DNA from: a virus
Direction: 5' to 3' (one strand)
Virus record (IMG/VR): IMGVR_UViG_3300025439_000012
Location: 1-20,458 of that record
Length of the DNA: 20,458 nt
The notes under the pieces are model-generated. The model saw only the letters and a program-made list of their open reading frames with translations. It did not search any database and was not told where the DNA came from. This document shows, piece by piece, positions 12,015-19,124 of the stretch (position 1 is its first letter; each line of letters opens with the position of its first letter). The translations under genes were made by a program, and so were the position numbers.

Positions 12015-12034
12015 ATTCTCCTCTAGTCTAGGCT

Positions 12035-12199
12035 ATGGCAAAGTGTCCGAAGTGTAACGACCCAGACACCGAACTCGAAACCTATGAAGGGGTGCATGGG
12101 CCGGAGCAACTTTGTTCCAATTGTGGATGGACAAGCGAAGACAAGATAGCCTTCGAGACAATGAAGAATGTTCCGACTCTTATGAAGGAACAGGTTTAA
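12035..12199 (+). CDS. Small zinc-ribbon protein (54 aa)
   Basis: ATG 12035 is 31 nt after the CTTTATTAA box. C4-x2-C7 (KCPKCND) and C27-x2-C30 (LCSNCGW) form a four-Cys zinc ribbon, followed by an acidic then helical tail (TSEDKIAFETMKNVPTL). The first CxxC directly follows the Met, as in TFIIB- or TFIIS-like minimal ribbons. The stop TAA is embedded in TTTAAATA, the TATA box for the gene at 12228. Function is unknown. Confidence 0.65.
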   Translation: MAKCPKCNDPDTELETYEGVHGPEQLCSNCGWTSEDKIAFETMKNVPTLMKEQV

Positions 12200-12227
12200 A
12201 TACTACCGAAACCATAGAAGAGGTAGA

Positions 12228-13001
12228 ATGACAGCCGCAATAACTCTGACTCCAACTTCTGGCGCAGGTAGTCTTACCGTCACTATGACCGGAACAGGAT
12301 TTACGGGTGGCGGTGCGGCCACAGTAACAGCACTTACCATCGGCGGTGTAGATGTCTTCTCGACAGTTCTGCCAACACCAGTGACGATTGCCAATGATGG
12401 TAGTTGGACAGGAACCTTCGTAGTTCCGATGGCCACTCTGGGATATGGCACTAAGACTGTTCATGCTACAGACAGTGGTGCGGCCAACGCATCGGCTTCG
12501 TTCATCGTAACTCCGGTAGCAACGATAGAGAAAATTGCGGGTGGCGCAATGTCGCAACTCGGCCCCGGTGGGTCGGGATATTGGGCCTCTGCCAATAGCC
12601 CACAACTGACAGAGCAAGGGGCAGGAATCGAAGAGGTTGTAGATGTCTGGACTGGCAACCTAACAGGAGTGTCTTCAGCCGCAACTAACGCAGGAGCCGC
12701 AACGGTGACTGTTACTCCTTTGAAACTACCAGTGAACTACTTGGCGGGTGCTTACATCAAATTCCTTACTGGCCCTGCTATCGGACTGCAACTGGTCATC
12801 GCATCGAACACGGCAACGGTGATAACCTGCACTGGCACATTCGGAACTGCACCGACATCCACAGGTGGAGACACATTCATGATTGTGGGAGACCAAAGGC
12901 TTGTCTACACAAACGTCCCGCCCTATGCTGTAGGCGAGATAAGGACAGGAACCATCGTCTACTCCAACGACAACCAACCACTCTGGGTAGTCTGGTCGTA
13001 G
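12228..13001 (+). CDS. TIG/Ig-domain virion protein (257 aa)
   Basis: ATG 12228 is about 33 nt after the TTTAAATA box at 12195. Residues 1-95 form an IPT/TIG-like domain (ITLTPTSGAGSLTVTMTGTG, then DGSWTGTFVVPMATLGYGTK) matching the N-terminus of the minus-strand protein at 8549. Residues about 140-225 contain the unit LAGAYIKFLTGPAIGLQLVI, ASNTATVITCTGTF and GDTFMIVGDQ, also found at the C-terminus of that protein. Such units occur in phage tail and capsid-surface proteins. The long central region of the other adhesin is missing. It is probably a surface or tail component, from composition and context. Confidence 0.65.
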   Translation: MTAAITLTPTSGAGSLTVTMTGTGFTGGGAATVTALTIGGVDVFSTVLPTPVTIANDGSWTGTFVVPMATLGYGTKTVHATDSGAANASASFIVTPVATIEKIAGGAMSQLGPGGSGYWASANSPQLTEQGAGIEEVVDVWTGNLTGVSSAATNAGAATVTVTPLKLPVNYLAGAYIKFLTGPAIGLQLVIASNTATVITCTGTFGTAPTSTGGDTFMIVGDQRLVYTNVPPYAVGEIRTGTIVYSNDNQPLWVVWS

Positions 13002-13045
13002 AGCGCAAACTAGGCTTTAAATAGTTCCACGCCCTAGTCTATCTT

Positions 13046-13846
13046 ATGTCTGAGGATGGCACTCATGAGTTTGTAGGGCATCACGCCTTTGCTGATTTCT
13101 ACGGGTGCAAAGGAGACCTAGACGACAAGGAGAAAATGGAAGAGGCCATCTCGCTTGCTATCGAAGCCGCAGATATGGATGAGGTCAAGACCGATGTAGT
13201 CAACTTTGACCCACAAGGCACGACTGCTATCTCTATTATCACTCAGTCTTCAGTTACCATCCACACATGGCCGGAGTCTGATGGGATGCTAGTGGATGCC
13301 ATCACTTGTGGCCCTCATGACCCTCACAAAATCATCGAGACACTTAAGGAGATTTACCAACCTGAGAAAGTCAACGAGTGGAGAGTGGACAGAGGCGAAG
13401 CAAGCAACGAAGTGAAGAGGCTAGAAGAAGACCGAGAGACAGACGTTGCGCCCGTCCCTATAAGATTTCCTGACGAGAAGACAAAGGTGACGGGAGAGAG
13501 CGTTGAGGTCAAGCCCTGCTCTCATGGTCACGGTGTCTTCGCTACCAAGGACTTCGGAGAGGGCGAGACGATTCAAAGTTTTCAGGCTCCCTTTGTAGAG
13601 GGAGACGAAGACCCTTCTGAGGAAGGGACGGCTCTCAGAGTCGGAGACCTGTGGTGGAACGGCCCAAAGGCTGGAACGGAGCAGGAGTGGGCCAACTTCC
13701 TTGACCACAGCGACACGCCCAACGCCAGTTTCTTCGACTTCGACTTGGAGAAAGGCACAGGAAATCTGGTAGCACTTCAAGACATCAAGGTGGGTGACGA
13801 AATCCTCATAGACTATGGGCAGTATGCCCCAGAGAACCTTAAATAG
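13046..13846 (+). CDS. Fusion: AdoMet decarboxylase (SpeD)-like domain + SET domain (266 aa)
   Basis: Residues 7-106 match the prokaryotic SpeD proenzyme: GHHAFADFYGC (11-21), NFDPQG (53-58), S68-V-T-I-H73-T-W-P-E77 and C88 (AITCG). S68, H73 and C88 correspond to the pyruvoyl-forming Ser, the processing His and the catalytic Cys. The usual E-S-H is Q67-S68-S69, and the conserved Ser before it is T60. After a charged linker (110-150) comes a SET domain: HGHGVFATKDFGEGETI (160-176), NFLDHSDTPNASF (217-229) and ALQDIKVGDEILIDYG (243-258), the NHS-PN and DYG AdoMet/substrate motifs. SpeD decarboxylates AdoMet for polyamine synthesis, while SET transfers methyl from AdoMet to lysine. TATA CTTTAAATA at 13015 is about 30 nt upstream. 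Its activity is unknown. Confidence 0.8.
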   Translation: MSEDGTHEFVGHHAFADFYGCKGDLDDKEKMEEAISLAIEAADMDEVKTDVVNFDPQGTTAISIITQSSVTIHTWPESDGMLVDAITCGPHDPHKIIETLKEIYQPEKVNEWRVDRGEASNEVKRLEEDRETDVAPVPIRFPDEKTKVTGESVEVKPCSHGHGVFATKDFGEGETIQSFQAPFVEGDEDPSEEGTALRVGDLWWNGPKAGTEQEWANFLDHSDTPNASFFDFDLEKGTGNLVALQDIKVGDEILIDYGQYAPENLK

Positions 13847-13867
13847 TGCTAGACCTTATTAAAGGTC

Positions 13868-14212
13868 ATGCCAACGATGGAGTTGATTGTGCCTCTCACC
13901 TATGGCGATACCGGAGAGCCAGTTGACGCAGAAGCCTTCATGATTCTTGAAGAGAAACTGATGGACTATTTCGGCGGTTATACGTCACATTCCATTGAGG
14001 GCGGATGGCGCAGTCCCACCGGGCAACGCCTTCGTGATGAGAGCGTTAGATATGTCGCCTCTTCCGACCAATACGACCCTGAGACTTTTGAAGTCTACGC
14101 ACACGGAATTGCTGATGCTGTCAAAGACTATTGGAGACAGCAAGAGGTCTACTACAGGGTAGGCAAAGAAGAGGAAATTGAGAAGGACGAAGGCAATCTT
14201 TATATAGGCTAG
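13868..14212 (+). CDS. Unknown conserved-looking protein, FGGYT...GxW motif (114 aa)
   Basis: ATG 13868 is 30 nt after the C of CTTAAATA at 13838, a box that overlaps the end of the SpeD-SET gene (its stop TAG is inside). The protein begins MPTMELIVPLTYGDTGEPVD. The segment LMDYFGGYTSHSIEGGWRSP resembles the FGG-T...G-W motif of DUF3574-like proteins, but I am not certain of the family. A helix (YAHGIADAVKDYWRQQEVYY) and an acidic tail follow. Its position directly after SpeD-SET suggests a linked function or simply adjacent insertion. Confidence 0.6.
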   Translation: MPTMELIVPLTYGDTGEPVDAEAFMILEEKLMDYFGGYTSHSIEGGWRSPTGQRLRDESVRYVASSDQYDPETFEVYAHGIADAVKDYWRQQEVYYRVGKEEEIEKDEGNLYIG

Positions 14213-14228
14213 AAACCATCCTATGCCT

Positions 14229-14522
14229 ATGGACATACGCGACCTAAAAAACGGTATGAAGAAGGTAGATGCCTCTGGGGTTGTGAAGGAACTCGGAGAG
14301 CCTAAGACTGTCAACCTGAGAGCAGGTGGGACAGCACAGGTGGCAGACGCGAAGATTCAGGATGCAACAGGAAGCATCACTCTGTCGCTTTGGAACGATG
14401 ACATCAAGAGAGTCAAGAAAGACTCACTGGTGGCCGTCACCAACGGGTTCGTGAACGAATTTCAGAACGTCATCCGCCTCAACGTAGGGAAATACGGCAA
14501 ACTCACTGTAGATGGCAGTTGA
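14229..14522 (+). CDS. OB-fold single-stranded DNA-binding protein (97 aa)
   Basis: ATG 14229 (MDIRDLKNGMKK) lies 31 nt after CTTTATATAG at 14198. ATG 14223 would add two residues and also lies close. The order DLKNGMKKVDASGVVKELGE, VADAKIQDATGSITLSLWND, DSLVAVTNGFVNEFQ and NVIRLNVGKYGKL is that of the archaeal RPA/SSB OB fold: first strand, the D-TG-I-L-LW strand pair, then NG-V and L-x-G-x-G. Length fits a single OB domain with no acidic tail. It probably coats viral single-stranded DNA during replication or recombination. Confidence 0.8.
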   Translation: MDIRDLKNGMKKVDASGVVKELGEPKTVNLRAGGTAQVADAKIQDATGSITLSLWNDDIKRVKKDSLVAVTNGFVNEFQNVIRLNVGKYGKLTVDGS

Positions 14523-14689
14523 CCAAGTGCGTCTGTGGTTCTACTGATGTCACGAAGTTTGAGACCGAGACAGTGCTTCGTTACCAGTGTAACAAGTGCA
14601 ACGCCTTTTGGTATGAAGACAAGGCCATAATCCCTATAAGCGACAAGCCACCTACTCGGAAGGTGAGAAGCAATGGCCACCGCGACTGA
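14519..14689 (+). CDS. Small zinc-ribbon protein (56 aa)
   Basis: TTG 14519 overlaps the TGA of the SSB gene (GTTGA), giving MTKCVCGSTD. C4-x-C6-G and C24-x2-C27 (YQCNKCNAFW) resemble a TFIIS-type zinc ribbon, in which the second knuckle is followed by aromatic residues. The C-terminal 20 residues are basic. No ATG is available in this frame before the Cys residues. It overlaps the next gene by 17 bases. Coupling to an SSB suggests a DNA-transaction or transcription role, which is inference. Confidence 0.65.
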   Translation: MTKCVCGSTDVTKFETETVLRYQCNKCNAFWYEDKAIIPISDKPPTRKVRSNGHRD

Positions 14690-14990
14690 GACCATAGACT
14701 TACCCCTTGGAGACCTAGTTACCGCAAAGGAATGGGGCAACAAAGCCTTCGTTTACGCGCCTTCTGAGGACGAGTTCTACATAACCCAAGAGAAGCATAA
14801 GGCTCTTGAGTTCGCTTCACCCAAGAAGTTTGAGGCCAAAGCGACTACAGTGGACGGAAAGGTGAAGGTTGCTCTGCCAACCGAGTTTGCCAGAGCCTAT
14901 ATGTGGCAACGTGATGCTCAAATTGCCAAGATAATCTACGGAAACAAGTTGGCTATCGTGGTCTTTGCGGCTCCGAAGAAGCAACCTTAA
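14673..14990 (+). CDS. Unknown protein, possible AbrB-like DNA-binding end (105 aa)
   Basis: ATG 14673 (MATATETIDLPLG) follows AAGGTGAG by about eight bases, one of few good Shine-Dalgarno sites here, consistent with an internal operon gene. CCTATAAG at 14633 is too far for leaderless initiation. The C-terminal part (GKVKVALPTEFARAYMWQRD, then AKIIYGNKLAIVVF) has the G-x-V-x-hP-x-E-x-R pattern, then a G-x-L-x-I strand, reminiscent of AbrB/SpoVT swapped-hairpin regulators. The N-terminal half is unassigned. The AbrB link is weak. The stop TAA lies in the TATA box of the protease gene. Confidence 0.6.
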   Translation: MATATETIDLPLGDLVTAKEWGNKAFVYAPSEDEFYITQEKHKALEFASPKKFEAKATTVDGKVKVALPTEFARAYMWQRDAQIAKIIYGNKLAIVVFAAPKKQP

Positions 14991-15019
14991 ATAGTCGTGT
15001 TCGTATTATAAACACTGTA

Positions 15020-16549
15020 ATGGCTCCGATACCTTCAGACAGAAAAGGGCTTACCCTCAAGTATAGTTCTGGAATCGCACCCCTAGTTACAACCAAACGA
15101 TACGCCGAACTCATTGACAACTACAAGAAGAACGGGCCAAGTGCCTTTCCGCACATTCTAGACCTTGGCGGTATGGCTATTGACACTTCTCGCAACCGGA
15201 ACAAGTGGCGTGTGCCTCTCGAAGACCTTCAAGCCATCGCTGACAAACTGAAGGGACTCCCTCTGATGAAAGACCACGACATAGACCACGTTGATTCTAT
15301 CATCGGAAAGGTCGAAGAGGCGTGGGTAGAACCGGATAAGGACGACCCGACAGCAGGAAAAGTCTTCTGGAAGGGCGAGTGTAGCGATGAAAGCCTCATT
15401 CAGAAGATACTTTTGGGCTATGTCAAGCACAACTCGATTCAGATTGCTGTGCCGAGAGCCTATTGCGATGACTGTATGTCCTCACAAGGCAAGAAAGAAG
15501 AGGAAGCGGCCATTGATGACCTAGACCTTCCCTGCCCAAGATGTGGCAGTTTGAATATGCTGATACGCGGCCCACTACCTTTGGAGCAGTCTCTTGTGGC
15601 AATCCCCGCCTATGAGCGTGCAGATGTGACCCCATTCGGGTTCAAAGCCAGCATGGACTTCGCTCTGAGGGCGCGTTACGAGCCTAAAGAAGCACCAAAA
15701 GCAGTCCCGAAGGTGGCCAAAGTGGTGCGTTTAGACCTCACACCCCTGCTTTTTGAGGCCATGAATGCAGTCGGAATGGTCACTGCTGAAGTGGCTGAAA
15801 TGGAACTTAGGATGGCAAAGATGGCCTTAGAGGGCTATCCAGAAGACCGAGTTGAGATTTATTACAGTCAAAAGGCCAAAGACCCGGCCTCAGACAAGCC
15901 TATAGAGGACATGGGGATGACTCCCGAACAGAAAGCCCTTCTGCATTCTGTGGGGCAACCACAGGAGTTGGGTTCCGCGTGTCCAGACTGTGGACAGGAG
16001 TTCGGAGAAGAGAGGCTTGCTCTTCTAGACCACATGGAGAAGGAGCATGGATACACGATTGGCGAGACTCTAGAGACCCCAGACCCCTTCGACCAGTTCG
16101 ATGTCTCCAAATGGGACGAAGGAAAAGGTGGCTCATTAGAGGACTTCCCCTTGGTCGAGAAAGGTGGAGAGAAGGATAAAAAGGAAGAGGGCAAATGCGT
16201 ATGCGGTCATGTGAGAGGGTATCATCAAGAAGATGGCTGTCATGCACCTACGTCCTATTTTCCGGGCGCGGCTTGCTCATGCACAGTCTATGAAGAGGCA
16301 GGAAAAAAGGAAGAGGCATCTGAATATGTGGGTATGCCCTGTCCCGAATGTAAGATAGGTGAAATGGTTGATGATGGAAAGGGCGGGGCAAATTGCCCCA
16401 ATTGTGGCTGGCCCTCAGATAAGAAAGAAGAAGACAAGTGTATCTGGTGCAATCCAATAGGCTTGAATTTAAGAAGTATTGAGGCAACTCATGAAGATTG
16501 CACCTGTAAAGAGCCTTGTGACGAATCCTTCTGTATGGCGAAGGCTTAA
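15020..16549 (+). CDS. Prohead-protease-like protein with multiple zinc modules (509 aa)
   Basis: Residues 50-215 follow the HK97 prohead protease (S78) pattern: LPLMKDHDID (H86), IIGKVEEAWVE, GKVFWKGEC, KILLGYVKHNSIQIAV (S139) and LEQSLVAIPAYERADV (from 188). H86 and S139 are the likely catalytic pair. Inserted between S139 and E189 are C149-x2-C152 and C172-x2-C175, a zinc ribbon inside the protease fold. The long C-terminal part has C321-x2-C324...H338-x4-H343, C393-x-C395-G-H...C407-H408...C419-x-C421, C441-x2-C444...C459-x2-C462, and C474-x2-C477...C494-x-C496...C500...C505. The position before scaffold and capsid supports a maturation role. TATA CTTAAATA at 14986 is 34 nt upstream. Zinc modules on this enzyme are unusual. 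Confidence 0.7.
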   Translation: MAPIPSDRKGLTLKYSSGIAPLVTTKRYAELIDNYKKNGPSAFPHILDLGGMAIDTSRNRNKWRVPLEDLQAIADKLKGLPLMKDHDIDHVDSIIGKVEEAWVEPDKDDPTAGKVFWKGECSDESLIQKILLGYVKHNSIQIAVPRAYCDDCMSSQGKKEEEAAIDDLDLPCPRCGSLNMLIRGPLPLEQSLVAIPAYERADVTPFGFKASMDFALRARYEPKEAPKAVPKVAKVVRLDLTPLLFEAMNAVGMVTAEVAEMELRMAKMALEGYPEDRVEIYYSQKAKDPASDKPIEDMGMTPEQKALLHSVGQPQELGSACPDCGQEFGEERLALLDHMEKEHGYTIGETLETPDPFDQFDVSKWDEGKGGSLEDFPLVEKGGEKDKKEEGKCVCGHVRGYHQEDGCHAPTSYFPGAACSCTVYEEAGKKEEASEYVGMPCPECKIGEMVDDGKGGANCPNCGWPSDKKEEDKCIWCNPIGLNLRSIEATHEDCTCKEPCDESFCMAKA

Positions 16550-16576
16550 ATACTTCTTTATCGTATAGAGTAAAGA

Positions 16577-16909
16577 ATGCCCACTAACAGAAAGGACTAT
16601 ATGCGAGACTACATGAGAGACTACAAGCAGAGAATCAAACTGAAGGTTCTCATTCACTATTCTGGCACAGACCCGCCTCAATGCGCCAATCCTTTTGGGG
16701 AGCATAAGGAACCCTATACGAACATCCTTGCACTTTCTGTTGACCATATTGATGGTGGTGGGACGCAACACAGAGAGAATCAGGGACATGGCAACGTATT
16801 CTATCTCTGGTTGATAAAGAACAACTACCCAGAAGGATACCAATGTCTTTGTATGAACTGCCAGTTTATCAAACGAAAACGGAACAAAGAGGTTCCCCGA
16901 CACCTTTAA
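16577..16909 (+). CDS. HNH endonuclease-like protein (110 aa)
   Basis: ATG 16577 lies 31 nt after CTTAAATA at 16546. C36 (QCANPFGEHKEPY), D56-H57 (SVDHIDGGGTQHRE) and C92-x2-C95 (LCMNCQFIKR) form the HNH core. It matches residues about 60-140 of the protein at 10527 block by block (NYPEGYQ-LCM-CQ-IKR), so the two are paralogues. The N-terminal zinc ribbon is absent and replaced by a short basic helix (DYMRDYMRDYKQR). It separates the prohead protease from the scaffold gene, a typical site for a homing endonuclease in a phage structural operon. The stop TAA overlaps a TATA box. Confidence 0.75.
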   Translation: MPTNRKDYMRDYMRDYKQRIKLKVLIHYSGTDPPQCANPFGEHKEPYTNILALSVDHIDGGGTQHRENQGHGNVFYLWLIKNNYPEGYQCLCMNCQFIKRKRNKEVPRHL

Positions 16910-16934
16910 ATAAGGGGTATACCATATATACTCC
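16905..16934 (+). promoter_or_regulatory. Promoter of the scaffold-capsid operon with GGGGTATACCATATAT element
   Basis: TTTAAATA at 16905-16912 is about 34 nt before ATG 16939. Immediately downstream, 16914-16934 is a near copy of the early-operon promoter element at 2201-2221, in the same orientation. The same regulator could therefore act on both the leftward operon and the capsid operon. Confidence 0.6.
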
Positions 16935-16938
16935 ACTT

Positions 16939-17016
16939 ATGACACCTTCTACTCTATATGGGTGTGTAGTTGGCCGATTGGTAAATGTAACGTCACCCCA
17001 GAAATCAAGAAACTAA
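16939..17016 (+). CDS. Possible 25-residue leader peptide before scaffold gene
   Basis: ATG 16939 follows the TTTAAATA box at leaderless distance and opens a 25-codon frame (MTPSTLYGCVVGRLVNVTS...). Its TAA stop (17014-17016) directly abuts ATG 17017 of the scaffold gene. No Shine-Dalgarno precedes ATG 17017, so translation by reinitiation after this ORF is likely. No function of the peptide itself is recognised. Confidence 0.45.
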   Translation: MTPSTLYGCVVGRLVNVTSPQKSRN

Positions 17017-17541
17017 ATGGCTACTGTCGCACCTTCTGGTGAAATAAGCGAAGGCAAAACTTTGTCTTATGACCAAGTTGTGAAGCAATTCGGTGCTCTC
17101 GAATCCAAACTTGATGGTCTGATGTCCATAATCAAAGAGGTCAATGTGAAACTGGAACAGCAAGACTCGCTTCGCAAGAGGCAAGCCCTACTGAGCCAGA
17201 GGATTGCTCTGAGACGGGCATCTAACCGCAAGGTTGAAGAGGACGAAGAGGCGAAGCGCAAGAAAGAGGAAGAGGAAGCCACAAAGCGGAAGAAACTGGA
17301 AGAACTGAAGTCTAGGCTTCAGGAAGTCCGGTCTAAGGTTGAGGAAGAGGCCAAGAAACGGAAAGAGGCCACTGCTTCTGCACCTGCCAACACTGCCAAT
17401 GGAAAGGGCAATGTCGGTGAGGTAAAAGAAGAGAACAGTGCTCTTGCCGCTATGGGTATCTCTACCGAAATCCCACCTGAGTTCAAGGAACTCATGAGTG
17501 CTTCCGATAAGTTCAAGAGTCTGGGACTACTCTCAGGGTAG
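17017..17541 (+). CDS. Putative capsid scaffold protein, coiled coil (174 aa)
   Basis: The protein is dominated by a long charged coiled coil from about residue 25 to 117 (SKLDGLMSIIKEVNVKLEQQ, then KRKKEEEEATKRKKLEELK). An Ala/Gly/Asn linker (120-135) leads to a short C-terminal segment (IPPEFKELMSASDKFKSLGL). Residue composition, helical nature and position just upstream of the decoration and capsid genes fit a tailed-phage scaffolding protein, whose C-terminal helix usually contacts the capsid protein. No sequence family is recognised. The start abuts the stop of the leader ORF. Confidence 0.65.
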   Translation: MATVAPSGEISEGKTLSYDQVVKQFGALESKLDGLMSIIKEVNVKLEQQDSLRKRQALLSQRIALRRASNRKVEEDEEAKRKKEEEEATKRKKLEELKSRLQEVRSKVEEEAKKRKEATASAPANTANGKGNVGEVKEENSALAAMGISTEIPPEFKELMSASDKFKSLGLLSG

Positions 17542-17551
17542 GTAATAGACA

Positions 17552-18016
17552 ATGGCTTTCGGGCCACCTTATCTACACGGAAGTTCAATCCCCGGACTGC
17601 TTGAAGGCGCACCCTTCCACAACGACTCGTTCCTTCTCACCTTCAATAGTGAGGCGAATGCAAGCGGCACGAATGTATATGTAGGAGCAATAGTTACTCT
17701 GGCAACCGACAATGACTTTACCTGTGTCGTTCCCGTAGCAGGGGAAGGCGCAGAACTCAAGTTCATTCTTGGAGTCGCTCAGACATCTGGGCAACTTCAG
17801 AGTGCAATTGATGTCATTTGTCGTGGTGAAGTGACTGTGATATGCGATACCACAGTTACGCCGGGGCAATTCCTTGACACATCAGACACCACTGGACACG
17901 ATGGGATGGTTGCGGTTGCGGATACGGCAACTGGCCAACTAAACGCAAGGCTCATCGCCCTTCAGGGATGCACTGTGACAAGCACTCCTCAATCCATTGT
18001 TGCCCTTCTGTTCTAG
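17552..18016 (+). CDS. Putative capsid decoration/cement protein, DUF2190-like (154 aa)
   Basis: ATG 17552 (MAFGPPYLHG) follows the scaffold gene by ten bases. The pattern GTNVYVGAIVTLATDNDFTC, KFILGVAQTSGQ, DVICRGEVTVICDTTVTPGQ and then FLDTSDTTGHDGMVAVAD matches small beta proteins of the DUF2190 type: G-x-V-V, GVA, V-x-x-x-G-x-V-V, V-x-G, ending in an alanine/leucine strand. These stabilise the HK97-type capsid surface. Placement between scaffold and MCP is the usual one. It is assigned by pattern, not by search. Confidence 0.65.
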   Translation: MAFGPPYLHGSSIPGLLEGAPFHNDSFLLTFNSEANASGTNVYVGAIVTLATDNDFTCVVPVAGEGAELKFILGVAQTSGQLQSAIDVICRGEVTVICDTTVTPGQFLDTSDTTGHDGMVAVADTATGQLNARLIALQGCTVTSTPQSIVALLF

Positions 18017-18035
18017 ACACTACAAGTGAGTTAGA

Positions 18036-18971
18036 ATGGCAATGACAAGAGAGCAGTTCCCGATAGTTAACACTGGTGCTCTGTTCTATCCAGCACTGGC
18101 GAAGAGGATAGTAGAACTTACGATGCCCAATCTGGCATTGAAGCCTCTACTTCAGGACTTCTTCATCAAGGTTGGTTCAACAGCCACCATTCCGAAACAA
18201 AAGGGTGCTCGCGCCAACGCAGTTATAGGAAAGACTGCGGAAGGGGCCGAGATAATGGCCGACTTCACACCTTACGACTCGATTACCGTTACACCTTACA
18301 AGGTGGGTATGAGAGTCCGAGTTACCAGAGAGTTGATTGAAGACCAGATAGTGAACATAGTAGAAGACCAGTTGAAACGAGCCGCGAGACGGGTGGTCAT
18401 GACAATTGACCAAGACGTTGAGAAGGCTCTTAACGCAGGTGCTCAAACCACCTACGGTGTCACTGGAACTTCAGTGTTCATGGATGGAACGCCCGGAACA
18501 TTCGCTAACACGATAGGAGTTAACGACATTACTAACGGTATCCAAGTTGTCCAGAACTTCATGCTGGAACCTGATACAATCGCCATGAATCCGATGGCGA
18601 ATCAGGACTTGGCTAGGATTCCGCAGTTTGCCGCGCTACTCTTCTTCGGACAGCCTGTATACGCACAGGGACAGGGAACAGTCGTTTCCGCCCCCGCGCT
18701 GTATGGACTGAAGCGCATAGTTACCCCGAACATCCCTCTGACTGATGGAACTGCCAACAGTGGTAGGGCTTACATCCTTGCCGCATCAGGTAGCAACTAC
18801 TCAGCCGCATATGCCCCGTTGGGCTACTTTGCGACTAAGAGACCCATCAGTGTAGATGTTTGGCCGCAACCGACTTTCGACTCGATAGACACAGTGATTA
18901 CTGCAAGATACGCGCCAGTCATCACATACCCAGAAAGTATTGTGAAGATGACGGACTTGCGGTCTGCATAG
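18036..18971 (+). CDS. Major capsid protein, HK97-like (311 aa)
   Basis: ATG 18036 (MAMTREQFPIVNTGALFYPA) follows the decoration gene by 19 bases. Its length of 311 residues without a large delta domain fits compact HK97-type capsid proteins. Features are an N-terminal helix (LAKRIVELTMPNLALKPLLQ), strands with SITVTPYKVGMRVRVTREL, a long helix (VNIVEDQLKRAARRVVMTID) resembling the spine helix, and a C-terminal strand set (FATKRPISVDVWPQPTFDS, ARYAPVITYPE). Order with scaffold and decoration genes supports the call. A shortened paralogue lies at 5997. The gene is followed by a terminator hairpin at 19032. Confidence 0.8.
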   Translation: MAMTREQFPIVNTGALFYPALAKRIVELTMPNLALKPLLQDFFIKVGSTATIPKQKGARANAVIGKTAEGAEIMADFTPYDSITVTPYKVGMRVRVTRELIEDQIVNIVEDQLKRAARRVVMTIDQDVEKALNAGAQTTYGVTGTSVFMDGTPGTFANTIGVNDITNGIQVVQNFMLEPDTIAMNPMANQDLARIPQFAALLFFGQPVYAQGQGTVVSAPALYGLKRIVTPNIPLTDGTANSGRAYILAASGSNYSAAYAPLGYFATKRPISVDVWPQPTFDSIDTVITARYAPVITYPESIVKMTDLRSA

Positions 18972-19031
18972 TGTCGTCACTAGAAGCCAACCATACAACA
19001 CACTCCCCTTCGGAGAGTTAACTGAAAGCAG

Positions 19032-19073
19032 GGCGTAGCCGCCTTTAGTGGGCTACCCCTTCCCTACGTTTTT
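19032..19073 (+). terminator. Hairpin and T-run after the capsid operon
   Basis: GTAGCC (19035-19040) pairs with GGCTAC (19051-19056), extendable by a G-C-rich base with one mismatch, and TTTTT follows at 19069-19073. Archaeal termination mainly needs the T-run. It lies 61 bases after the capsid stop and before the TATA box at 19093. Confidence 0.6.
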
Positions 19074-19124
19074 AAACCCTCTAGCCCAAGGCTTAAATAC
19101 TACCACAACCATCTATACATTAGA

